NCBI GenBank assembly: GCA_008933995.1
Contig: WARS01000026.1
Location: 5,284,501 to 5,348,500 of the forward strand
DNA: 64,000 nucleotides
Reading direction: 5' to 3'
From: Datnioides undecimradiatus
Lineage: Eukaryota > Chordata > Actinopteri > Lobotiformes > Datnioididae
Part shown: positions 1 through 12,183 of the stretch, piece after piece
Layout: the number at the start of each line of letters is the position of its first letter
Position numbering within the stretch: position 1 is the stretch's first letter
Notes under the pieces: model-generated
What the model saw: the letters and a program-made list of their open reading frames with translations, nothing else
Told to the model about the DNA's origin: nothing
Database searches by the model: none
Position numbers and translations under genes: made by a program

Positions 1-89
1 CTACTTACAGGGTAAGGTAGGGGCATTAACTCCATGGGTTTTCTGAAGGCAGAGCGTGAAGGCGGGGTGGGTGAAGGAGGAGGCGGCCA

Positions 90-330
90 CAAAGTGACTC
101 CAGCCCAGACAATTAGAACAATGAGCTGGGCCTGTAGGGGGCTAACTCGCTGCGTCACGCCTGGACGGTGGGGTATTTTGTCAGTTTAATGAATTGTCCG
201 TCAGGCCAGGGCCACATCGCAGGCTGCGCAGGGAGAGGCCAGCAGGGACCCAGACACTAAGTCGGTATTTATTACACTGCCTTTGTCACTAATTGAGCTA
301 ATTATCACTGACTCCTCAGCACTCCCACAG
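90..330. promoter_or_regulatory. candidate conserved enhancer downstream of wnt1
   Basis: This non-coding block lies about 2.7 kb beyond the wnt1 stop codon. It is richer in GC than its flanks and dense in factor-like motifs: CAATTAG followed by AACAATG near 110-121 (homeodomain and SOX-like), CCTTTGTC near 282-289 (inverted SOX/TCF-like), and two TAATT cores in the stretch ACTAATTGAGCTAATTATC near 289-307. Mouse Wnt1 is known to be controlled by an enhancer 3' of the gene that contains a short core conserved to pufferfish with homeodomain sites. Position and motif content suggest this is the fish counterpart. No alignment was run, so this is inference. Confidence 0.35.
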
Positions 331-1356
331 GCAGCACCCCCTCTACTCACTCTCTCTACCAACTCTCTCACTCTCACGCCTGGGATTTGAACTCTGCCTT
401 CCCTCTTTTCTTAAATCTATCTGCCACTTTCTCTCTGCCTTCTGTTTCTTTACCTGTATCCATGATCTGTTCTATTTCACGTCAAGATTGTATCATTTCA
501 TCACACTTAAAGTCTGTGATAAATCAGATATCTAACTCTGGGATCAATATAAAGTTTAAGTTCTCATCTATCTGTTTTGGTAGGCCACCCACCCTCATGT
601 GACCCTATAATTGGCAGTATTTTGATTCATTTTGCTCTGAATTATTCTTGGTATGCTCTTAATCCCTCTAGGTCTACTGATTTAAACTTTCTACTTCCTT
701 TGAGATACTGGCCAATCTCGGCTCAGTTTATTGGTTTATTACTTAACTTCTTGCTCTTCTTTCATGCCTGAGGCAGAGCAGCTCCCCACTTTTACCCAGC
801 AACATCAAGACTGCACTGGGTCCTATGTCACAGCTACAACTTTGTTGCTCAGTTGTTGGGACCTTTGGATGTCTGGGTGTATGTTGGTGGCCATACTTTG
901 CCTCTGCTGTGTTTTCTCTGGATGACCCTAGCTGCTCCTGTGCTGTGGTGGGAGAAAGTGGAAAGTTTCCAAACTCCCATGGTTAGTCAGGTTGCCAGAG
1001 GTTGGGGGAGACGTTAGGTTTTCTTTATTTTTCATATAATTTCTTTATTTCTTTCTGACATTAAGCAAATGAAGCAGAACATTGAATGCAGTAAAGTGCT
1101 ATACTGTATAAAATAAGGTATGTGGCTGGATAAGCAGGGGCTGCCTCTGTGGTTGGGAGCACAGATGCAAGGATGTTTTGTGAGCCAGAGAAAGAGGCTG
1201 CTTTGGTGGCGGTAATAGGATTAAGCAAAGGACACCCAGGGACAGGCTTATATGTTCACTTGGTTGGTTGTCAAAACTATCTTAAACACAAACTACAACA
1301 GACATAATAGCATCTTTTGACACATTCAGAAAGGCAACTTAATTGAAAATATAGAC
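331..1356. other. non-coding flank, nothing recognised
   Basis: AT-rich sequence between the enhancer-like block and the presumed end of the wnt1 transcript. Only short open frames without family resemblance are present. Confidence 0.5.
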
Positions 1357-2983
1357 TTTATTGTTCTATCATACAATACAAAACCAACTGGAACCTAAAT
1401 CTTTTCATCAAAATCTAAAAAAATGTCTTCTCTTACATCTCTCTATAACAGTATAAAAATCCTCAGAAATAAATATTTTGTATTTACACTAATTAAAAAT
1501 GGTAAATATTCAGTGCATGAACACAAGTTTGTTTTTGTTGGGTTTTTTGTTTTTTGTTTTTTTTACAAGAAACAAGCACAGAAGTGATAATGATCTGTAT
1601 CTAATAAGGGTCAATTTTGTGTCAGCTACATTACATCAAAACAGAAGAAGGCATAAAATCAAAACATCTCCTGACTCAACACTAATGATAGTATATTTTC
1701 CAGCCATGACAGGTGCATAAATCATTTAACAATCTTACAATGTACGTCATTATAAATATATTCATAAATTTTAATATTTACAGCATTTTGGTTCTCTTAG
1801 CTGATATACAGTATGATTTCTTCAACAGAGGCTTCTTCAAAATAAAATGTTTATCTGAGAATTGGCTGCATTGCACAGCCGAGCTGAAGTAATACACCGT
1901 TTGCCTACTTTAAGCCTGCTACACTCATGTATTAACAGGAATTTAGTGTATTTTTGTTACTTCAATGTATATCTTATGGAATGGCATTAGTTTTCATTTT
2001 GAGAGCATAGCAAGATTCTGCAGGACATATTTCATTTTTATATGACCTGTCAGATATGCCAAACTACATCTAGTCACGCCATTATATTCAGTGTATTGAT
2101 AATACATTCAAATTACATTGCCTCAGTAAGATATTTTCAGTCAGTTTCTATTTTCCTTGGCAAGCACTAGTCCAGTCATATAACATCAGGACCATCCTGT
2201 GGTAAGTCAGTGGCAAATCAGGGTTGAGGTGTATTCAATTCCAGAGAAATCTAAATAAAGGGGCAACTGTGGTGAGGAAATTATAAGTGGTTGGGATGCA
2301 TCCAGGGTCTAAGTACACAAGTTGAGAACAGACATCCCAAACCCCCGGAGATAAACTTCACACAGTTTCATGTGAAAGAAGCCAAACTTCAGCAAAAGAA
2401 AACAAAACAATTTTTTTTAAATAACTTCCCTCTTGTTAGAGGTCTTCACCAGTTTATGAGAGCACATGTTTGTGGCTCTCTGGCCACAGAAACATCTGTG
2501 AAGCATTGTGTCCAGTCTCTGCCCTTACTAGGGGAGAAGGCGGCTTCTGTAGTACCTGGTTACAACAATCGATCCTCCACAACATCATTTACCCCTTTTA
2601 CTTCTAATTCTATTTATCCACAGTGTAAACACTTCAGGGATGTGGATGATTTCCATTTTACAAGGATGGTTTTAGTGTCTAAATAACCTTGTAATACTGT
2701 TAAGCATCAAAGGCAAGGAGCAAGCACATATACTCCCTCTATACCCTGTTCATATAATTGTGCTTCTCTCAGTCTCCCTCTTTCAAAAACACTGATTGAT
2801 TTTTTTTGTGCCAGACAGTTCCCTGTATTAGTTTACCTGCCTTGAAGCTTTTCTAGCTTCTCACTAAAATCTCAAACCACCTGTATGCTAATGACCTTCT
2901 CAGCCAACTACCAGCCTGTTTGATAAGAATTTCTTCTTTGCCTTTCATAAAAGCCTAAATATTAATTGGTTGTCCATCTGTGA
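1357..2983 (-). other. wnt1: probable wnt1 3' untranslated region
   Basis: AT-rich sequence immediately downstream of the wnt1 stop, read on the minus strand. A minus-strand AATAAA signal occurs at 1357-1362 and would give a 3' UTR of about 1.6 kb. An earlier variant signal cannot be excluded, so the end point is uncertain. No conserved coding frame is seen here. Confidence 0.4.
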
Positions 2984-5900
2984 TCATAGACACTGGTGTA
3001 ACGTTCGTGTACTGGTGCAGTTCAAACAGCTAACATGACAGCACCAGTGAAAGGTGCAGTGGCAACGTTCAGTCACACTCTCAGTCCGGGTCTTAAACCC
3101 ACGTCCACAGCAAAGCAGCTCGCATCCATCCAGGCCCGGAGAAGAGCTGTTGCATGTTCTTCCAGAAGTTCCCAAAGTGCCTGTTTTGCCATTGTATGAA
3201 CAGAAGTTTGGTGATTTCTCAAAATAGACCAGGTCCATTGCAGAGGGGGGTTTATGAGCTGGGTTTTCAGGTTCCAGATGTCGAGGGTCAGCTCGGTGAG
3301 AGGCACGGTTGCTCCCCTTGTTGGCATAAACAACCCTGGATGCACCATCAAACCGGTCCTTAAGGAAGTCTCCCACTGTGCGGAAGCTTGGTAGACGCAT
3401 CCAACAGGTACGCACAGTGCAGGAACCTGACATGCCATGGCACTTACACTCCTGACGCATCTCTGATGACACAGTCTTAAGAGAAGACAACCAAAGGTTA
3501 CTGACTGAATCATTAAGTAGAAATGACAATTACACTTGAAGCATTTTGGAATTCTGACAAAACAGACACTTATGGCACATTTAAGTATCAAATACCTACC
3601 ATTCTACCAGCCTCATTATTGTGTAGGTTGGTGAGGTAGCGCAGATCTCTGCCCCTTTCACTGGAGTCCACAAACTCACGGCTGAACATCCGGCCAAAGT
3701 CCACATTGTCACTGCAGCCCCCCCAGTGCCAGTCTGGTCCTCCAGGACCTCTGCGGCGGTAATCACATGTGCACGACTCAATGGCTCCTTCTGAGCAGGA
3801 GCGAGCCACAGCATGGGTCACCCCTGCACTGGTAATGGCAAATACAAATGCTGTCTCTCGGCAACCTGAAGAAACAACACCAAAACTTCCCATCAAAATC
3901 TGATCCAGCCCTTTAGATTTGGCTTTGCCATTTTTTTGCCCAAAATCGGAAAATATTTGGAGACAAAGCCTTTTAAATGTGTACAAGGGATTCCATTACA
4001 TCCCACTCAACAATGTCCAAATATTCCCTGGTTAGAAAGACAAGAGAGGCTCACCACGATTGACAATTTTGCCAAAAATTGCTGGGCTGTGGGTGGTCGG
4101 GCAGTTCCAACGGCGGTTGCGGAACTGCCACTTGCACTCCTTTATGGCAGTGTGCAGCCCAGCAGCAATGGCATGCAAGATGCCAGGGTTCTGCCGAATC
4201 AGCCGGCGTTGGCGACGACTCAGTAGGGCCAGGCTTGGATCCAGGACTAACTGCACGTTCTTGGAATTAGTGAGGAGGTTGGATGAGGAGGCTACATTGA
4301 CAATGCCCCTGAAAAAACACAAGGACAAGGGAAATCGGAGTCAAGCAGCTAGCAGTTTCGGCATGTACCCCTTTCTATGACCCTCTAAACTTATTTTTTT
4401 TTATCCGAGGTTGGGATGCAGTAGTAGCATGAAGGTATTTTAGACGTTGCTCTCCAGCAGTCATGTTTTCCAGCTCCTGCTGGGGATCCCAAGACAATTC
4501 CATGGCCAGAAGAGATATATAATCCCTCCAGTGAGTTCTACGCCTATCCTAACAGTCTCCTCCCAGTTGGATGTGCCCAGAAAACCGCCAAAGGAAGGCA
4601 CCCAGAAGGCATCCTGATCAGATGCCCAAACCACTTCAACTGGTTTCTTTTGACGCAAAGGAGCTCAGAGCTCATTTCACGGGTGTTTGTGCCTTTAAAC
4701 TTGCAGTTCTCATTATGTACAACACTGACATGCTGATTGAAGACCATGAGGAGACACTAGGTCAAAGTCAAAAACAGGTTTCTGGCTTGGCAAATAAAAT
4801 GAATCCATATTTATACTTATCTTATACTAATCATTTAGATCTGAAGAAGATATAATGATGTGCTAGTTTCATTAATAGCTTGTGTAACCGTCTCTTCCTA
4901 ATTATTCACCATCAAATACTCTTATCAGGATGAAGATGGTAACGAACAGTGAGATGCAAAAGCTGAGCGAACTTGCACATTCACAGAAATTTCCCCCTAC
5001 ACAGGCTTTCATCTGAGTTGTCCTCCTAAAGTTTCCCATTGCCACTGCTGAAGAGACGTGAACTAGACTCTTAAACATTAGAGTCTCCAGGTATGTGTAT
5101 CCTGTCCCAAGCCATCAAACAGCAGGCCTCTTTACATTAGATTTGTCAGCTGTAAATGTGAAATGCTGTCTGCCAAAAAGATAAAAACTCATAGTCTGTA
5201 TACTTTATGTCATAAGTAGCACATAAAAATACTAATGCTCATTTTCCAGTTTTTCTTATAATATTAATATTACCCCTCTGCCACGTGATATCTATAAATG
5301 TTCTGGTATTTGGGTACTTATGTCTAAATATGGCACCTGTGCTTCTTTAATTTCATACAAATGTTGGATCCTTGAACGAAGTTAAAATTATTATCTTGGT
5401 GGAGTTGGAGGGTTTCAGCACACAAGCCGTATAATTTTCCACTTTATATTCTGACAATTTCTCTGTCAACATTTTTTTTTCATTCACGTGTAGGGTAATG
5501 GCTGTGTCTCCTGTTCAGCATTATCATCCGGAAAAGCGGGCGAGGTTTGGCCTGTTAGAGGGCTGACCCAGACAGTTGTGTGGTGAGGCCTGGGAACATT
5601 AATAATAATCTTTTCTTTTTGGATGTTTTCTTCATTCCTAAACTCCGCGGTGTCGGGTTTTTTTTCCCCACTCTCCTAGGATGTTTTCTTGGATTTCAGC
5701 TGACATTTTAAATATTTGAAAAACGCCTGACGTTGCGCGCAAATACTGTGCATCTAATGACACCGCAAGAACGACAAAATCTTTCGTTAAATCATTACCT
5801 CAACAAATCCAACCCACAGTTTATAGATTTTTAAACAAGGCAGACAATATGCCCACAGACGCAAAACTCTACAGATCACATTTTATTTTTGTTTTCTATA

Positions 5901-6626
5901 ACAAAGCCTTGTTAAATTGTCAACTTTAGTTGTAAGTTGCTGTATAGACAGAAGAATGTACAGTATTGGATCAACACGACCTTGGATAGGACCAAATGGG
6001 AATCTTTTCAGCTATGAAATAAATCCATATTTAATTTATCCCACATTGGAATGAAAAATGTTGTCTCGTGTTCAAACCACACTGTCCAAATGACAGGGAA
6101 GCAGAGGGAGATGGAGAGAGTAAATTAAATCTACCGCAAATACAGGGTTGAACTGTAATTATTACAAATGTAATTCGCTCATTGTTAAATAGACAGTCTG
6201 TAACTCAGCTGAAAGGACACTAAAATTAAAATAAGGTTAAATAGTCACATGGGGCAATTTGGAAATGACAGCTAAAAATCCCACAAGCTTTAATATCATG
6301 CGGTTTCTCTTTTTTTCTTTTCTGGAGGCTGAAACAGAAGTTGTGACCGGTGCCAAAGCTAACACATCATTTCGAGCATGCAGCTGCGTGGAATGCGGTA
6401 ACCCAATAAAACAGTTCTCATACGGTGGCGCAGGGTCTTCCCCGCTCAAACCAGGGTTAAATACAAGTTTTTTTCGATAATTTGAACGAATGCATCAACG
6501 CATACAGGAAATCTGGTAAACTCACCACCACCGTCCGCTGTTGTTGACGGCCCCTGTGCCTGAGAGCGAAGACACCAGCAGGATGCAAGCGGCTTTCACC
6601 CCTAACAGCAGCGCCAGACTCCTCAT
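2984..6626 (-). CDS. wnt1: Wnt1 secreted signalling protein
   Basis: Complete four-exon gene encoding 370 residues, the usual Wnt1 length. Exons in transcript order are 6626-6526, 4308-4055, 3865-3600 and 3475-2984, all with GT-AG junctions and closing phases. The start ATG is followed by a hydrophobic signal peptide (MRSLALLLG onward). The body carries the Wnt cysteine pattern. It includes [10 protein letters not shown] around residues 217-226, whose serine is the palmitoleoylation site used for Frizzled binding and Wntless-dependent secretion. The C-terminus is cysteine-rich ([13 protein letters not shown]) and ends HQCL. Wnt1 is a secreted ligand that activates beta-catenin signalling, classically at the midbrain-hindbrain boundary and dorsal neural tube. 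It is divergent from wnt10b. Intron 1 is the longest and holds a LINE fragment. The match to zebrafish and mammalian Wnt1 is near-continuous, so identity is secure. Confidence 0.98.
4392..4690 (-). mobile_element. LINE 3'-end fragment in wnt1 intron 1
   Basis: On the minus strand the sequence reads in pieces like the C-terminal end of a fish non-LTR retrotransposon polyprotein. The pieces are [26 protein letters not shown], then in another frame WRDYISLLA and PQQELE, ending near CCTCGGATAA and an A-rich run at about 4392-4407. This order is typical of the region just before the 3' end of fish RTE/Rex-type LINEs. The frame is broken, and only about 0.3 kb remains. It is 5'-truncated, as LINE insertions usually are. 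The exact family is uncertain. Confidence 0.75.
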
Positions 6627-9600
6627 CGTGTCTTCAGGACAAATATGAGGAAAATGTCACTTTTCAGCTTTTTGTGCCATGGATTTCGCTCAGAAAATTC
6701 CCAAATATCATTGTGAGTTATTCATCTAAACACCCCAGCATAAATATGTAAGATATAACATTAATAATATCTTCCCTAGAAATAAACAAAACAGCTTAAA
6801 AACAAGAAAAAATGATAAAGGTCTTGAATTGCATGTTTTCAAGCATCGCGACGGCTTAGAAGAGATTATAGCCCCATATAATTTCTTCATTTATCATGTA
6901 CTTCAATAAAGATCAAAATGATCATATTGCTAGGTGTAGGCTACATACTCACCACGCAACAGTCCACTGAGAGGACTTAAAAGGTGAGAGAAGCAGGCAG
7001 CCCTAATTGACTTAAATGGATCTTGAGTGGAGACAGGTTGCTAAATGATGTGAAGTGTCCAGGCAGGATGCTACTGCTGCTGCAGTCCTCTTCACTCTGT
7101 CTCTCTCAGTGATGCTCTGCACGGCGCATTGAACGCGTGGGACAGTCCCGAAGACTTGATCCCCTCGGTGACTGATAGGCAACACATTCTTCTGTTATTG
7201 AGCGCTACGAGGGGAATAAAAAAGGGATTTGCTGCTCTCATCTCCCTCTGTTTTTTTCGGAGCCTTTTCAATAGGATTGGAGGGAGGGATAGTTAATGCT
7301 CTTCATAGGGCGCACAATGAATAAGGAAACACAACTGGGCAGAAAGGAGAAAGGAAGAGAAAAAAATAGGCCAATCCACACAGTTGCGCATATTACTTGT
7401 GGAATCTCACGGTCATCACAGAATCGATTCCTTGTAAATGTGTGCGCCTGAGAGTATTTTCCCCCTGGCCGAGCGCTTGCTTCCACATCCCGTCTTGCAG
7501 AAAGGAGAAGTGCCCCTGAGGCAGTGATGTGTTGGTACAGATGCTGTGGGTGCGCCCGGTTTGGTGCTCCGCCGCTGCTCAAAGCTGGTGTCACGGTGCA
7601 ATACAGTTACAGCGGAATATGAGCCATCTAAAACTGCCCTTTTTACCCGGTGGTTGGATTAGCCTACTCCCTAACCGCATCTCCTCCTCCTTTCTCCAAA
7701 TGCTCTCTTAAAAAGTGCTGTGACTAAGGGCATTTCTGTACATTTCGTTGCCTCTCCTCCTTTTTTACACAAATCCCTTTACAAGTGCATTCTCATTTTA
7801 CACAGTTCCACGTATTTACTAATAAAAACACGCGCAAACGTGTCTTTTGAGTGGGTCTCCTAGTATAAATACATAGGCTTCTAATTTAGAATCGGCCAAA
7901 TATAAAAAAAATATTATCACCAGTCGTTATAGTCGACGACGCACGTGCACACGCACAATGTAACTAGAAGCAATGATAAGCTCTTAGCTGTCATATAACT
8001 CACACTGCCTGCTGGGCTACTTAAATATTTTTTCAAACGCGGGAGAGATGAAATACGGTCTCCAATCAGAAGTTTGATGTATGATGAACCAGGAAAAGAG
8101 GGGGACGAGTAAGAATAAAAACCATTCCAAACATCTGGCCTGCAGACCTCCCTCGACGCACATGTAGCCCAGTGTAATCACAGCTTGAGCCACTTTGCGG
8201 CATCTCCATCTAACCCCAGACTAGGAGCTGGCTTCAATGTCCCCAAACTTCTCCATATTGGTTCATGGGTGCATGTTTCATTATGTGACATTTATCTGCT
8301 AATTTGCATGTTCCGCATTAGTCACTGTAGCGGTTGTAGCTTGAATAATCTCTCTCCTTTCCTCTCCATCTCTCTCTCTCTCTCGCTCTCTTTTTCCCTC
8401 AGATGACAGTAAAAGGAAGTGGGCTTTTGTAAAACGGCTTTAATGACAGTCATCCTACGTTTATACTTCAGTCTTATATGAAGGTGCTCAAACGGGTTTC
8501 CTGGAGCAGTCATGCGACACCGAGCAGATTAGAGCTTCAATCCGGATAAAGGGGGCCTTTTATATACAAATCAACTTCAAATCACTTTTTAAGCCACTTA
8601 GATATACACGCCAAGGCAGAATGCTAATGCACTTTTCATTGCTGCAGCTTAGGGAATGGAAGGAGATTAGATGAATTGGTGTCACTATGCGAACCGTGTT
8701 CGAGGGGGGTTTTAACTTAATTTTATGAAAGTGGCCCGCATGCACCTTCCAGCGGCAGTTTCTGTTATTGGTTAAAATATGGTAGGTTTTTTTTATTCCT
8801 GGCTTAATTAGCAATCATACTAGATGATATAGGACAGTAACCTTGGGGCACGGTTTGTTGTGCGTAATTTGGATCAATATGCTGATTGATTGGATACTGG
8901 GCTGCCACATCGCCATAAACTAGTCATACCACAAGGTCTATGCATCCGACCTCATAGACCCAATCATTACTGAGCCCAGAAAACTAATTTGAATAGATAA
9001 TTGAGATGCTTTTTGGTCGTCTAATATACATGAGATGGGTTTAAAAAATATTTTAAAAACCCCCCAACTAACCCAACATCCTACAGCACATCACATGCCC
9101 ATTTCAGTGAATCCATATGAGTTATTTTTTTTATTTTTGTCGAAGCATACCATAATGTGACAAATAGCAACAAATATTCAGACCTGTCAGTCGCATAATT
9201 TATGCATATTATTTTAGTCTGAAATAAAGACTTTGGAGTGACAAAGTGAAGTTGTTTCAAACACAACAATGAAGAACAGCCGCTCTGATGGAGGTGGGAG
9301 GAAGGGGGACCACATGACTAAAAACAGCATTGTTGGAGGGTCTGTTAGTGGAGCCGCCTGCCTGCTGCTGCCTCCCTGTCGTACAGTGGAACCAGCAGCT
9401 CCCCCTCCCCCCATCCATCATTTAACTCACCCCTTTATGAACAAAATCTTCTTTTTCATATTTCATTTCAGTGGACCTTTCTTTGTTCTTTCGCTCCGAG
9501 ACAATGGACGTCTTTTCTGCGTAATTTACCAACCTAACAATAAAAAGCAAGACTAAATGCGTTCATATTTCTGTGCCCAATAAAAATGTTTATAGGATCC

Positions 9601-9988
9601 AGTACTTTAGATTACCTACCAAAAGTTGAGAGCGTTTTGCGCAAGGCTTGAAATCTGGTGTTTGTGCGTAAAAGTTTGGAGACGTCATTTTACGCTCGGG
9701 TGAGTGATCACATTCTCAAATAATAAAATGATCAACTGGTGATCCAAGTTTCATATTGGCCAATATTTTGCAAACAGCCGCCTGTAGAGGCATCTCCACC
9801 CCTCCCCTCTTTCTCTCCCCCCTCCCGTTTACTCTCGCCCCCGAGCTCCACTGTTCGCCGTCTTCACTCTTCGGTCGTTTGGCGGTGCATCGATAATACT
9901 CCACTCTTCTGCTATTTAGATATTCTTATTCAACGCAGGACTTTATTATCAGTGTTTTAATGTCACGTCGCGAAAGCCGCTTAACAAA
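6627..9988. promoter_or_regulatory. shared wnt1-wnt10b upstream region
   Basis: About 3.4 kb separates the two divergent start codons, so both 5' UTRs and promoters must lie here. No convincing coding exon is present. Notable parts are the wnt1 5' side around 6960-7260, a block at 8150-8330 with the octamer ATTTGCAT at 8302-8309, a block at 8560-8830 with TAATTA-type sites (GGCTTAATTAGC), and a pyrimidine-rich wnt10b-proximal stretch at 9780-9850. In zebrafish, wnt1 and wnt10b are known to share expression and regulation at the midbrain-hindbrain boundary. Assignment of particular elements here is inference. Confidence 0.5.
8370..8393. repeat. (TC)n low-complexity tract
   Basis: Short pyrimidine dinucleotide run in the wnt1-wnt10b intergenic region. 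Confidence 0.8.
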
Positions 9989-12183
9989 ATGGAGCTATCA
10001 AACAAACTCCGTTGGGACCAATTCCTGATTTTGGCAGCAGCACTTATGTCACCTGCATTAACGTGAGTGCACTTGAGAGCGCCAGGAGAGTTGATGTTAC
10101 GTGCGGGTTCTGGCTATATGGAATTCGGCAGTAGTTGAGGGAACTTGCTGTGTATGATTGTGTGATTTACACGAATATTTAACTTTTGTAGTTAAAGAGT
10201 AAAACATCTGCCTCTGATTTCACCGGCTGATTTAGTGTAATATTGAAACAATGGAAGCAATGCTTACTAATTTTGTAGCCTTTGAGGGGTCTGAACAATG
10301 CCATAAAGAATTCAGTTTAAATCCCACGGTTGTTATTTTCCCATAAGATGTATGTTGTAATTTATTCTCTGGTTTTGTGACTTTTCAGCTGGATGATCTG
10401 TTTGGAATTATATTTTTCCCTGCTTTAAGCAACATCAGTGGAAACACTGTAGTAAATACTTGTGCAATCAATTAACACATTTTATTGCTAAGTGCATTTA
10501 GCAAATCCCTTAGAGATGAGATACATTTTGTAGTACATTGCTCTCAAATCTTTCCTGGTTTTGAGTTTTCTGATTGTCTTTGCTATCCAAAATATCTTGC
10601 CATTTCCAGACACTTGGGTTACTCTGGATTTGACTAATGAACCTCTGGTCACTCTGATGCACCTCCACTAACACTTTCTCCTTCTCTTTCCCCCCTCTCT
10701 CTGCAGGGTGCTGTGTAATGATATCCTCAGCCTGAAGGTGGCAGGAGATCCAGTGCTTACCCCTAACTCAGTGTGCCTGAGGCTGGCAGGCCTCAGCAAA
10801 CGACAGATGCGGATGTGTGTGCGGAGCCCCGATGTGACGGCCTCTGCTCTGCAGGGCATCCAGGTTGCCATCCACGAATGCCAGCACCAGCTCCGAGATC
10901 AGCGCTGGAACTGCTCCACACTAGAGGGCTATGGCAAGCTTCCCCTCCACAACACCATCCTCAACAGGGGTGAGAGCCTGAGGCAAGCCAATAATGGTCA
11001 AAATGTGACCTGGGTTTATATGTCATTTATAGGGGTAAAGAATGTGCTGCACAGAGACACAAAACTGTTTTAGAGCTATGCTGTTTATCACTTTTATCAT
11101 TCAACTTATGTGTGGATCTGCTACTCCCAGGTTTTCGCGAGAGTGCCTTCTCCCTGGCTTTGTTAGCAGCGGGTGTGGCTCACTCTGTGGCCTCAGCCTG
11201 CAGCATGGGCAAGCTGCGGGGGTGTGGCTGTGAAGCTAAGCGTCGCCAGGACGATGACAAGATCCGGCTGAAGCTCACACAGCTGCAGCTGCAGACCCTT
11301 CAGAAGGGTGGGGTAGGCCTCGGCATGACACGGTCATTACCCTCAGAGCTAAACGGTCACCATGGTGACCTGCCCACTAACCTGCGCTCCACCCACCCCT
11401 CCGCCTTGCTCAAGCCTTTACCAGATGAGCTGAGCTCTATGCAGGAGACCTGGGAGTGGGGGGGCTGTAGTCATGACGTCCGTTTTGGAGACCGTTTTTC
11501 CAGGGACTGGTTGGACTCCCGTGGGTCTCCAAGAGACATCCATGCTCGCATGAGGATCCATAATAACCGCATTGGACGGCAAGTGAGTAATATGCGTATC
11601 TACTGTGTTCATAATGGCCGTTATAAAGCCATCTCACTGCTCACTGGCATATATCGTGATTTGCTGAGACCATTTTCTTTTCTTTGCACAGATAGTGACT
11701 GATAACATGAAGAGGAAGTGCAAATGTCATGGTACATCAGGGAGCTGTCAGTTTAAGACCTGCTGGCATGTGTCTCCAGAGTTTCGGGTTGTGGGTTCTA
11801 TACTCAAGGAAAAGTTCCTGTCAGCCATCTTTGTCAACTCCCAGAACAAGAACAATGGGGTTTTCAACCCACGAACAAGAAACGGCGCCACAGGGGGCCT
11901 CAATGGTGGTCGCCGTCGAAGCATGTCCAGAGAGCTGGTTTACTTTGAAAAGTCGCCTGATTTCTGTGAGCGTGACTTGTCTGTAGACTCTCCGGGTACA
12001 CAAGGACGCATCTGCAACAAAACCAGTCACAGCACAGACAGCTGCAGCTCGCTTTGCTGCGGCCGTGGACACAACATCCTCAAACAGACACGCAGCGAAC
12101 GCTGCAATTGCAGGTTCCACTGGTGTTGCTATGTGATGTGTGAGGAGTGTCGTCTCACAGAATGGGTCAACGTCTGCAAGTAG
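9989..12183 (+). CDS. wnt10b: Wnt10b secreted signalling protein
   Basis: Complete four-exon gene encoding 426 residues: 9989-10062, 10707-10969, 11131-11582 and 11692-12183, all GT-AG with closing phases. Exon 1 gives a short signal peptide (MELSNKLRW, then a hydrophobic stretch). Exon 2 begins with the Wnt10-specific [20 protein letters not shown]. Exon 3 holds [20 protein letters not shown] and a charged Wnt10-type insert ([16 protein letters not shown], then a poorly conserved loop). Exon 4 has [11 protein letters not shown] with the lipid-accepting serine near residue 279, and the terminal cysteine knot [13 protein letters not shown]. The protein is a secreted ligand for Frizzled/LRP, acting mainly through beta-catenin. 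It is transcribed away from wnt1, with arf3 downstream on the same strand. Exon 4 equals wnt1 exon 4 in coding length (492 nt with stop), a family-typical feature. The ATG chosen is the only one in frame before the signal sequence. Confidence 0.98.

Noticed and set aside
7268-7601. Overlapping minus-strand frames (108 and 61 codons) upstream of wnt1
   Set aside because: They lie in the presumed wnt1 promoter region, overlap each other in different frames and have no recognisable domain.
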